In this document: positions 25,137-32,505 of the stretch, one piece after another
Layout: each line of letters begins with the position of its first letter
How positions within the stretch are numbered: position 1 is the stretch's first letter
Assembly (NCBI GenBank): GCA_018400695.1
Contig: JAGYMF010000006.1
Coordinates: forward strand, 1 to 33,320
Reading direction: 5' to 3'
DNA length: 33,320 nucleotides
DNA from: Bacteroidales bacterium
GTDB lineage: Bacteria > Bacteroidota > Bacteroidia > Bacteroidales > GCA-2748055
Notes under the pieces: generated by a model
What the model was told of the DNA's origin: nothing
The model's database searches: none
What the model saw: the letters and a program-made list of their open reading frames with translations, nothing else
Translations under genes and position numbers: made by a program

Positions 25137-26933
25137 TCATGCAAGATGTTTCGCAAGATCTTCAATTTTAATGATATTCAGTATGGGTTTTCCCCCTGGC
25201 GTTGTGTTTGGATTGGAGCAGCCAAAGAGTTGGTCAACCAGTTCCTGCATTTCCTTTGAATTCAGTTGTTTACCGTATCGTATAGCAGCTGCAATGGCAG
25301 TGGATCTGGCAATTTTCTCGTGTTGATCGAGCGTTAATTCTGACTGATAATTTTTGTATTGTTCCAACAGTGTTTCGATCACTGACTTGATGTCAGGTAC
25401 GGCAGTATTGGCAGGAATGCTGTGTACAATGACACAGTTTTTTCCAAAATCGCGAATATCGAATCCCAGCTTGCCGATCTCGCCCATGAGTTCCAGGCAC
25501 AACCGGTAATCGTTGCTGTTCAGTTCAATGGTTTCCGGGAAGAGGGTGTTCTGGGCATTGACAGCATCCTTTTGCAGTGTCTCCAGGTGCTGTTCATAGA
25601 GGATCCGTTCATGGGCCCGTCGCTGGTCGATTACCATAAGGCCTGATTTGACGGGTGTCAGGATGAATTTTCCTTTTAGCTGCAGGTACCGTATTTCCTG
25701 TATCTGTTCGTTGCTGTCCTCTCCTGAGAATCCCAGTCCGGGCGAAAGGTCCTGGTTGTTTTTTGTATCGTACAGTTTCTGCCAGTCCTGGTGTGCCGAC
25801 CGGCGCTCATGGTCATTTTTGTCTGCATCGAATGGATTAAAATGCCGATTGATATTCTCCGTAGGAACGGAAATCTCCTGGTCCTTTTTCATCACAGGAA
25901 TGTCGATGATCCCCTCCCTGCTGAAATCCAGTGTTGGTGAAAGGTTATGTTTGCCTATGGCCTCACGTGTTGCTGCATGAAGTATTTGCCAGACGGACCG
26001 TTCATTTTCAAACTTGATCTCGGTTTTGGTGGGATGGATATTAATATCAATGGATGCCGGGTCGGTCTCGAAAAAAATAAAATAGCTTGGATAGTGATCG
26101 GCCGGAAGAATATCTTCATAGGCCTTCATGATGGCTTTATGAAAATAGGGGTGTTTCATGAAGCGTTGGTTAACGAATAGGAACTGCTCTCCAAAGGTCT
26201 TTTTGGCATGTTCCGGTTTTCCAATAAACCCCGATATTTTAGCAATGCTGGTTTCTGTTTCAATATTGATGAGGTTCTGCAGAATCTGTTTTCCGAAAAT
26301 TCCCGAAATCCGGTTTTTCAGATGTGCGCCTGGTAAGTTAAAAACCGTACCATCGTTGTGCATCAGGTAGAATTCCACTTCCGGGTAGGCCAGTGCGGTA
26401 TGATTGAATTCATTGATGATATGGCGCAGCTCTGTCTGGTCCGATTTCAGGAATTTACGTCTGGCCGGCACATTAAAAAAGAGGTTTCTTACCGTGATAT
26501 TCGTCCCTTCTGAAATCCGGTCCTGTTCTTGTGATTCGATCTTTGAACCACTCACCCGAATATGTGTACCCAGTTCATTTGATGCGGTTTTGGTCTTTAG
26601 GGATACTTCTGCTATTGCAGCAATCGATGCCAGCGCCTCTCCCCTGAATCCCATGGTGCGGATGGCAAAAAGGTCATTGGCTTCTGATATCTTGGAGGTG
26701 GCATGTCGCTCAAAGCACAGGCGCGCATCATTAGCAGTCATCCCCCTTCCGTTGTCCAGTACCTGGATATAGGTTTTTCCGGCATCCTTTAGTCTTACGG
26801 TAACAGAGCTGGATCCGGCATCAATTGCGTTTTCCATCAGTTCTTTTACCACAGAAGCCGGTCGCTGGATAACTTCTCCTGCTGCGATCTGATTGGCAAC
26901 GGAATCCGGAAGTAATTGGATAATATCTGGCAT
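25137..26933 (-). CDS. mutL: DNA mismatch repair protein MutL
   Basis: The 598-residue protein shows the GHKL ATPase of MutL: IAAGEVIQRPASVVKELMENAIDAG (catalytic Glu34, Asn35), DNGRGM, GFRGEALASI and FFNVPARRKFLK. A linker follows, then a C-terminal dimerisation domain with DQRRAHERILYEQ. In endonuclease-type MutL the metal motif is DQHAxxExxxxE and a CPHGRP-like segment lies near the end. Here the His is replaced by Arg and the end reads TPGGKP, so nicking activity is doubtful. It couples MutS mismatch recognition to strand removal. The start is directly after the stop of the small upstream gene (TAAATG). Confidence 0.96.
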   Translation of the reverse strand: MPDIIQLLPDSVANQIAAGEVIQRPASVVKELMENAIDAGSSSVTVRLKDAGKTYIQVLDNGRGMTANDARLCFERHATSKISEANDLFAIRTMGFRGEALASIAAIAEVSLKTKTASNELGTHIRVSGSKIESQEQDRISEGTNITVRNLFFNVPARRKFLKSDQTELRHIINEFNHTALAYPEVEFYLMHNDGTVFNLPGAHLKNRISGIFGKQILQNLINIETETSIAKISGFIGKPEHAKKTFGEQFLFVNQRFMKHPYFHKAIMKAYEDILPADHYPSYFIFFETDPASIDINIHPTKTEIKFENERSVWQILHAATREAIGKHNLSPTLDFSREGIIDIPVMKKDQEISVPTENINRHFNPFDADKNDHERRSAHQDWQKLYDTKNNQDLSPGLGFSGEDSNEQIQEIRYLQLKGKFILTPVKSGLMVIDQRRAHERILYEQHLETLQKDAVNAQNTLFPETIELNSNDYRLCLELMGEIGKLGFDIRDFGKNCVIVHSIPANTAVPDIKSVIETLLEQYKNYQSELTLDQHEKIARSTAIAAAIRYGKQLNSKEMQELVDQLFGCSNPNTTPGGKPILNIIKIEDLAKHLA

Positions 26934-27218
26934 TTATCTGATAAACAATAAATAGGAGATGAGCAAAAGTACAGCGGTGATAACGAGAAGGCGTATATTG
27001 GATTCGCGCCCTGCTTTTCTGTTGGTTTTCGGGGAATACTGCCGGAACGATCCACGTGTGATGGTAGATGATTTCCTGTTGTATGTCACCTCATTTCCAA
27101 GCTCAGCCTTGATCCGCCTGACCCTGTCTTCAAATTCCTCTTTTTTTGGATCCCAATACAATGGATTGTAATTGAATCGATTGGGCTCTTTTACCTTGAA
27201 AAATCTTGGTATTCCCAT
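26934..27218 (-). CDS. Small tail-anchored membrane protein of unknown function
   Basis: I do not recognise a named family. The 94-residue protein is basic and soluble for ~70 residues (PRFFKVKEPNRFNYNPLYWDP, then a charged helix EEFEDRVRRIKAELGNEV) and ends in one membrane helix (LLVITAVLLLISYLLFI) with only an Arg after it, a tail-anchor layout placing the N-terminal part in the cytoplasm. From memory, similar short proteins with a YNPLYWDP-like motif precede other Bacteroidota genes. It is immediately upstream of mutL (TAAATG junction), so it is likely expressed with it. A TACCTTTG box is upstream at 27244-27237. Confidence 0.75.
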   Translation of the reverse strand: MGIPRFFKVKEPNRFNYNPLYWDPKKEEFEDRVRRIKAELGNEVTYNRKSSTITRGSFRQYSPKTNRKAGRESNIRLLVITAVLLLISYLLFIR

Positions 27219-27236
27219 TGTTCTTTTTTTACCTTA

Positions 27237-27244
27237 CAAAGGTA
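27237..27244 (-). promoter_or_regulatory. Candidate -7 box TACCTTTG for the small protein-mutL-rhomboid operon
   Basis: Full TAnnTTTG match on the - strand, 19 bp before the start of the small gene at 27218. It is the most likely promoter for the mutL operon. The -33 side is T-rich and unclear. Confidence 0.5.
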
Positions 27245-27262
27245 CCATTTTTTTTGATGGTA
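27243..27262. promoter_or_regulatory. Inverted repeat TACCAT-N8-ATGGTA between divergent promoters
   Basis: A perfect 6-bp inverted repeat with an eight-base spacer (TTTTTTTG) lies between the - strand -7 box for the mutL operon and the gmhA -7 box. It overlaps the first by two bases. It may be an operator, but six bases is short enough to be chance. Confidence 0.25.
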
Positions 27263-27280
27263 AGATTATTCAGGATTATG

Positions 27281-27288
27281 TACTTTTG
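27281..27288 (+). promoter_or_regulatory. Candidate -7 box TACTTTTG for gmhA
   Basis: Full match to TAnnTTTG, 17 bp before the gmhA ATG. A TTTG at 27253-27256 is 24 bp upstream, slightly longer than the usual spacer. Confidence 0.55.
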
Positions 27289-27305
27289 ATTAAAATTTTT
27301 ATCCC

Positions 27306-27881
27306 ATGAAGGAACTTATCCTACAACAACTGTCGGAGGCAGTGGATACGCTTGACAAATTTATGCATGATCCTGATAAGATTGCTGCAATAGCGGCAGC
27401 TGCCGGATTGCTGAGCGAATCAATTGGCAATGGAGGAAAGATCATCTCCTGCGGCAATGGGGGCTCGATGAGTGACGCCATGCATTTTGCCCAGGAGCTT
27501 ACCGGCAGGTTCAAGCACGACCGTCCCGCGCTACCTGCGATAAGTATTTCTGATCCTTCTCATCTTACCTGTACAGGAAATGATTATGGCTTTGAGCATG
27601 TCTTCTCACGGTTTATTGAAGGGATGGGAAATGCCGGAGATGTGCTTCTTGCTATCAGTACCAGTGGAAATTCCGCAAATGTAATCAATGCTGCTCAGGC
27701 GGCCCTTGAGAAGGGAATGAAGGTGGTTGCACTTACCGGGAAAACCGGAGGACTTCTCGCAAAGCTGGCCGATGTCGAGATCCGGGTGGAAGGAGCGACA
27801 TACAGTGACCGTGTACAGGAGATGCATATCAAGGTTATCCATATCCTGATCGAATTGATTGAGAGGACGGTGCTGGGATGA
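27306..27881 (+). CDS. gmhA: Phosphoheptose isomerase (sedoheptulose 7-phosphate isomerase)
   Basis: The 191-residue SIS-fold protein matches GmhA (E. coli 192 aa) along its whole length. It converts sedoheptulose 7-phosphate to D-glycero-manno-heptose 7-phosphate for LPS or surface-glycan heptose. Motifs: [23 protein letters not shown] (zinc-ligand His and Glu), [30 protein letters not shown] (phosphate-binding SIS loop) and [12 protein letters not shown] (zinc-ligand Gln and His). No other heptose gene (hldE, gmhB) is adjacent. It is monocistronic, convergent with the antiporter with a 20-bp gap. Confidence 0.94.
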   Translation: MKELILQQLSEAVDTLDKFMHDPDKIAAIAAAAGLLSESIGNGGKIISCGNGGSMSDAMHFAQELTGRFKHDRPALPAISISDPSHLTCTGNDYGFEHVFSRFIEGMGNAGDVLLAISTSGNSANVINAAQAALEKGMKVVALTGKTGGLLAKLADVEIRVEGATYSDRVQEMHIKVIHILIELIERTVLG

Positions 27882-27901
27882 CAGCCATGTTCCTTAATGG
27901 T

Positions 27902-30838
27902 TCAGCAGACGAATATCCGGGCATCGTCTGAGAACAGGAACCCAGTATGTTCAATCAGTGTGGGTGCGCGCAATGTATGCTCCTTTGTTTCATCTGTAGC
28001 GGTGCCATTCAGCAGGACCAGTATTTTTTTACTGACATCATCGTCGTGGAAATGTTCGGCATTGATCACAGCTCCTTTAGATACCAGGGATTTTACCTGT
28101 TCCAGCTTCCACTGACTGTAGGGTGGTATTTTGCTGAGCAGATTTTCTGCAAGCCGCTCACCTCCAATGTTCCATATGCGGTCTTCCAGTTCGGGATGCT
28201 TGCCGGTCAGTCTTGTCAGCTCTTTGATGGGCAATAAGAATACAGTAACAGGCGATTCTGCAAACACGCTGGCTGTCCGGGATCCGGTCAGACTGGCAAT
28301 CTCTCCAAGGAAAGCCCCGGTACTGAGTACTTCCACATCCTGACCGGAGATGGACACGCGTACAGTTCCCCTGGCCACAAAATAGAGGCCGTCGCTTGCA
28401 CTGTTTTCTTTGATGAAACGATCGCCCATTGTGTAGATACGTGTCTGGAACTTCGGGATCATATCTTCAAGCAGCATGGGATCCATTCCTTTGAACAGTG
28501 ATGATTCCCTGAGAAGCTTTTCAGTTTCGGGCTGACGAATAACCGGGGGTGAGTTCATGAGCCGTTTCATCCGTTCTTCGATCTCATCGATCAGCTTTTC
28601 TGCTTCAGCGCCCTCAAGTTGTCCGTTTTTTTGCATCCGCTCAACGGTGTACCGTTCATAATTGAGCAATGTACGGATGGCCTGTCTGGTAGCAACGGCA
28701 GTGTAGATCTCCGGGTAGTTCTTTCTAAGGTTCCTCAGGAATGTCTGTCCCAGGATTCTGTTCTCGGTAACCTCTTCTTCCAGTTGCTCAAGAATCTTTG
28801 AATCTTTCTCCTTGTTCTCCACGCTTTCAGCTCCAAGCCCTCTTACCATCCGTTCAATGAGTTTCAGGGCATCTTCCTGTGCCTGTACAAAGCCCCTTGC
28901 ACTGTCGTAGCTGACTGAGATCCTTTCGAAGAAGAATCTTCTCGAGAGGTTTGAAAGAAACGGGATGCGTTGCATGATGTCCAGGTACCTGCCGGTTTTC
29001 CAGTTTTCCTCCAGGTCCTTGCGCTGCGAGAGCGGGATCATCCCGCCTTCATCCAGGATCTTCTGAATGGTGTCTGAGAGACTCATCACCGCAGATGACC
29101 CGAGCAAACCGTCTTTAAACTGGTGCCAGTAGCTGCTTTTTTCCTTTTCAAGAATTCTTCTCCGGTACTCGGCAATGGTATCGATCTTGATATCAGAACC
29201 TTCGTTTTCCGGAACTGATTCAGGGAGAAATTCTTTCACGGCATCCCAGTTGGCCCTGCTGAGGTACCTGTCGGTTCTGGTTTTTTCATACGCGTTCACG
29301 GAACTGTTGTAGAGGTATTTTTTCGCATTGACCTGGATCAGTTTTTTTGCCGGCGAGATATCTGTCAGGCCAAGCTTCCTGACAAGTGGTTTGATGGTTG
29401 TGGCATTGACCAGCAACGTTAGTGTAACCAGTCCTGCAGTTAAAAACAGGAACTGTCCCCGGATCTCGGCAGGTATGGCGCTCTCTCCGGCAACGATCAG
29501 TGCCAGTGCCAGTCCGACAGCTCCCCTGAGGGCACCGTACCATACGATGACCGCATCTTTTTTTGGCAGGCCGTAGCCCGATTTGCGCATGACGGGGTAG
29601 AAGATCAGGATGACCAGTGCCCTGATAAGGTGGACACCTACATAGAGTATAAGCAGGATCAGGATATTTTTGCCTGTGACCGATACCTGTTCAGCAATAA
29701 CGACCCCGACGATAATGAAAATGAGTGTGTTGGCAATAAAAGCCAGTAGTTCCCAGAATTCATGAAGGAAGTGTTCGACTTCCGGACTGATGCGTGTCTT
29801 TCCTACGCTGGCCATGGCGAGTCCCAGAGCCACCAGGCCAAGCACCCCGGATACATGGAAATAGTATTCACAAATAAAGAAGGTGATATAGGCTGCAGCT
29901 ACGATTACACTGATCTCAACAAGGGCATCATTGAACACTTTTCTTACCCAGCGGATGGCGATACTGCCTATGATCACGCCGATCAATATACCTCCAACAG
30001 CGACCTTCAGAAATTCGCCAACCGGGGAGGCGTCTGTACTGCCGCCGCTGACCACAGTGAAGAAAAGCATAAACAGCACAATGGCGGTTCCGTCGTTCAG
30101 CATCGATTCCCCCTCAATCAGTGTCCCCAGCTTCTTGGATGCCCCCAGTTCCTTGAGCAACGCCACCACGGCGACCGGGTCGGTGGCACTGGCTACTGCG
30201 CCAAACATCAGTGCATACGCCCATCCCCAGCCGTTCAGCCCAAGCCCTATGCGGTCGATTCCGAGAACGATAAAGGCTGTAAGGAACATGGCAATGATAA
30301 TTCCGGGAATGGCCAGCAGGGATGCGTTCAGGGCACTTTTACGGAAGGTATGCACATCCATGGCGAAGGCTGCTTCAAAGATCAGCGTGGGCAGGAACAC
30401 GTACATAATGATATGCGGATCAATATTTCCGGCCCAGCTGAATGCCCTGTTGAGTAGTCCCATATCCACCCGTATACCTGCGATGTCTGTAATACCGAAC
30501 CAGCCAAGCCGCAGCATGGCCCCGAGGATCAGCCCGATAATGAGTAGCCAGACAGTAAATGGCAGGGGACTTTTTCGCAAGAAATGGCGTACCGCTGCAC
30601 CCATCAGCAGCGCGATAATGATGAAGAAAAGAGGTGCCATGTCAGCTCCGTGACTGCCCGAATGATCCTCTTCATGCATGGCGGAATCATGTTCGGGGGC
30701 GGCCTGGGTATGCGATGGCGGCGTCTCCTGCTCTGTGAGATGATGTTCAGGCTGATCAACAGGGTTCAGGGAGGAGAGCGTGCTGCTGCCTGAAATAAGC
30801 AACCCGATGGTCAGCGCGATAAAGAGTTTCGTTTTCAT
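27902..30838 (-). CDS. CPA1 Na+/H+ antiporter with C-terminal cyclic-nucleotide-binding domain
   Basis: The 978-residue protein begins with a cleavable-looking signal or first helix and a His/acidic linker (HDSAMHEEDHSGSHGAD, ~50-66), then twelve or so membrane helices of the NhaP/NHE type. Transport motifs visible: ASATDPVAVVALL, EGESMLNDGTAIVLF and YGALRGAVGLALAL. A cytoplasmic region of ~280 residues (helical, charged) leads to a cNMP-binding domain (~775-900), with GEIASLTGSRTASVF keeping the Glu and Arg of the phosphate-binding cassette. The layout resembles plant SOS1 and sperm NHE exchangers. It likely exchanges Na+ (or K+) for protons, gated by a cyclic nucleotide; none of this is tested. 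No operon partner. Confidence 0.92.
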   Translation of the reverse strand: MKTKLFIALTIGLLISGSSTLSSLNPVDQPEHHLTEQETPPSHTQAAPEHDSAMHEEDHSGSHGADMAPLFFIIIALLMGAAVRHFLRKSPLPFTVWLLIIGLILGAMLRLGWFGITDIAGIRVDMGLLNRAFSWAGNIDPHIIMYVFLPTLIFEAAFAMDVHTFRKSALNASLLAIPGIIIAMFLTAFIVLGIDRIGLGLNGWGWAYALMFGAVASATDPVAVVALLKELGASKKLGTLIEGESMLNDGTAIVLFMLFFTVVSGGSTDASPVGEFLKVAVGGILIGVIIGSIAIRWVRKVFNDALVEISVIVAAAYITFFICEYYFHVSGVLGLVALGLAMASVGKTRISPEVEHFLHEFWELLAFIANTLIFIIVGVVIAEQVSVTGKNILILLILYVGVHLIRALVILIFYPVMRKSGYGLPKKDAVIVWYGALRGAVGLALALIVAGESAIPAEIRGQFLFLTAGLVTLTLLVNATTIKPLVRKLGLTDISPAKKLIQVNAKKYLYNSSVNAYEKTRTDRYLSRANWDAVKEFLPESVPENEGSDIKIDTIAEYRRRILEKEKSSYWHQFKDGLLGSSAVMSLSDTIQKILDEGGMIPLSQRKDLEENWKTGRYLDIMQRIPFLSNLSRRFFFERISVSYDSARGFVQAQEDALKLIERMVRGLGAESVENKEKDSKILEQLEEEVTENRILGQTFLRNLRKNYPEIYTAVATRQAIRTLLNYERYTVERMQKNGQLEGAEAEKLIDEIEERMKRLMNSPPVIRQPETEKLLRESSLFKGMDPMLLEDMIPKFQTRIYTMGDRFIKENSASDGLYFVARGTVRVSISGQDVEVLSTGAFLGEIASLTGSRTASVFAESPVTVFLLPIKELTRLTGKHPELEDRIWNIGGERLAENLLSKIPPYSQWKLEQVKSLVSKGAVINAEHFHDDDVSKKILVLLNGTATDETKEHTLRAPTLIEHTGFLFSDDARIFVC

Positions 30839-30958
30839 GAGATCCTGTTTCAGCGTTTCTGCAGGGAAAGATACAAATACTTTTAAAGATGCAAAGCGGC
30901 AGGTTGGCCTGAAAATTGCAGAACTTTTTTTGAGCGGTTCCTTAAATACAGAATCGTT

Positions 30959-30991
30959 TTTGGTTACTTCGGGTTTTATCCATTATTTTTG
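30959..30991 (+). promoter_or_regulatory. Promoter candidate (TTTG-N21-TATTTTTG) for the Tyr-rich lipoprotein
   Basis: TTTG at 30959-30962 and TATTTTTG at 30984-30991 with 21 bp between. It lies 20 bp upstream of the ATG at 31012 and is too close for the ORF-track start at 30997. Confidence 0.6.
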
Positions 30992-31011
30992 CAGGTTTGA
31001 AGGAGATTGGT

Positions 31012-31602
31012 ATGAAGAAGATATTCAGATTGGTGACGGTTCTTGCTGTTTTTGGCTTGTTGACTGTTTCATGCGGTGTGCCGGGTGATCCCGGGCATTG
31101 TTATTTTTCGCTTAACTGGGAATATTACAATGAAGATTATGGGGTAACCTATTACGAGGATAACAATCCGGATACACCGGAAGCGGACCTGATTGAACCG
31201 GAATTGTGGTACGAATGTTACCCGGGCCGTTACGAATACTATTATGAAGCGCAAGACCCTGAGCGGTATTACTACTATACCGGGTTTTATATCCTGGAGC
31301 AGAATCCCGGGACTCCCGGGGGATTTCTGCACGACGGAATGGATGGTGCTGACACCTATTTTCCTCTTTATCTTTACATTATCAACAGGAAGGGGCTCTC
31401 GGCAGACGGTGCCCTCAAATCTACTGATGCCGGAAAGGGGGAGCGGCAGCACCTGAACGCCACGATTTCTGGTGAAGGTGTTCCGGCCGCAGCGGCGGTG
31501 GCTGTTGAACAGCGCAGCTGGGTGGAGGTGAGGGGTGACTGGAAACTTACCGTTGAGGAGGAGGTACGCATATTTGAGAAGGTGCCCGGAGAGGCGAAAT
31601 AG
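31012..31602 (+). CDS. Tyrosine-rich lipoprotein of unknown function
   Basis: I do not recognise the family. The 196-residue product has a lipoprotein signal (KKIFRLVTVLAVFGLLTVSC) and so should be membrane-anchored. The first half is rich in Tyr, Trp, Asp, Glu and Pro (WEYYNEDYGVTYYEDNN, RYEYYYEAQDPERYYYYTG), with few basic residues; the second half has an Ala-rich stretch (GEGVPAAAAVAVEQRS). It contains only two further Cys. I start at ATG 31012, not 30997, because the signal peptide and promoter both fit. It is 150 bp upstream of the next gene, which has its own promoter. Confidence 0.7.
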   Translation: MKKIFRLVTVLAVFGLLTVSCGVPGDPGHCYFSLNWEYYNEDYGVTYYEDNNPDTPEADLIEPELWYECYPGRYEYYYEAQDPERYYYYTGFYILEQNPGTPGGFLHDGMDGADTYFPLYLYIINRKGLSADGALKSTDAGKGERQHLNATISGEGVPAAAAVAVEQRSWVEVRGDWKLTVEEEVRIFEKVPGEAK

Positions 31603-31682
31603 TGATGTTGGTTAACATATGGCTGATTGTGCCGGTCGCCTGTGTTTACACGTAAAAGCTTAGGTTTTTTCGGGAAAAAAGT

Positions 31683-31690
31683 TACTTTTG
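31683..31690 (+). promoter_or_regulatory. Candidate -7 box TACTTTTG for the exported protein-TonB receptor operon
   Basis: Full TAnnTTTG match inside a T-rich region, about 60 bp upstream of the ATG at 31753. No clear -33 TTTG at the expected place (poly-T tract instead). Confidence 0.5.
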
Positions 31691-31752
31691 CGTGGGAATT
31701 TTTCTTCCTGGATTCGTTTTTGGCTTTTCAGGACCAAATAGATATACATCTT

Positions 31753-32499
31753 ATGCTAATACTCCAGAAAGCAGGGCTTTCAGTCCTGTTCATGCTGTCA
31801 TTTTATGCGCTTTGTCTTTCACAGGATAGAATCCTACGGGCTGATAACAGCTATGCAGAGATTTTTGAGTTGACGAAAGCGAAATACGGCACAGACCAGC
31901 AGCTCTTCAACGGCGTCTATTTTGAAGATACCTACCGGAATGCCACAGGACACCCCTATTTTTCTGAAGACCGTTTCATGGAAGCCGACCTGGTCTATGG
32001 CAGCAAAATCTACCAGGGTGTGCTGCTCAAGTACGATCTATACCAGCAACAGGTACTGATCCATCAGGATGGACCCGGTCAGGGGCTGACGACACTGCTG
32101 AAAGAGGAATTCACCGGGGCGTTCAGTTTCGGGGGAATGGAGTTCAGGAGGGTGGTCACGGATGAAGGCATTTCGGGGTTTTACCAGCTGATCGCCGGTC
32201 AGGAGGACCTGCAAGGCTACAGGTTCTGGTTCAGGGAGCGTTATGAAAAGTTCAGCGATCAAAATACTATTTTATACAGTTTTTCGGAAAACAAGTCAAG
32301 GACATTCCTGATGATCGATGGGGTGTTGCAACAGTATAAAAGCAACTGGTCGTTCGTGCGGATATTTCCGGACGACATTCGCAGTGACATAAGGGCATTT
32401 CTCCGGTCGGAGGATATTAAAATGAACAGGGCAACCGATGAAATTATCACGCATGTGATTGCGTATTGTCAGGAACGCCTCGATAAACGAGAAATATAG
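31753..32499 (+). CDS. Exported protein of unknown function, coupled to a TonB-dependent receptor
   Basis: No recognised family. The 248-residue product begins with a signal peptide (LQKAGLSVLFMLSFYALCLSQ). The ORF-track start at 31627 runs through the promoter region and is not used. The mature part is rich in aromatic and acidic residues (GVYFEDTYRNATGHPYFSEDRF, FSFGGMEFRRVV, LQGYRFWFRERYEKF), suggesting a beta-rich fold, and ends in a helical segment (ITHVIAYCQERLDKREI). It is 6 bp upstream of the receptor start, so the pair is almost certainly co-transcribed. A small periplasmic or lipid-free partner of the receptor is plausible, but it has no SusD, FecR or sigma-factor features. Confidence 0.75.
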   Translation: MLILQKAGLSVLFMLSFYALCLSQDRILRADNSYAEIFELTKAKYGTDQQLFNGVYFEDTYRNATGHPYFSEDRFMEADLVYGSKIYQGVLLKYDLYQQQVLIHQDGPGQGLTTLLKEEFTGAFSFGGMEFRRVVTDEGISGFYQLIAGQEDLQGYRFWFRERYEKFSDQNTILYSFSENKSRTFLMIDGVLQQYKSNWSFVRIFPDDIRSDIRAFLRSEDIKMNRATDEIITHVIAYCQERLDKREI

Positions 32500-32505
32500 G
32501 ATAGC

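Noticed and set aside
29762-30653. Two + strand ORFs (231 and 240 aa) across the antiporter
   Set aside because: Both are antisense to conserved transport motifs (TDPVAV, EGESMLNDG) and overlap each other; His/Cys-rich or Ser/Pro-rich composition is an effect of the reverse frame of membrane helices.
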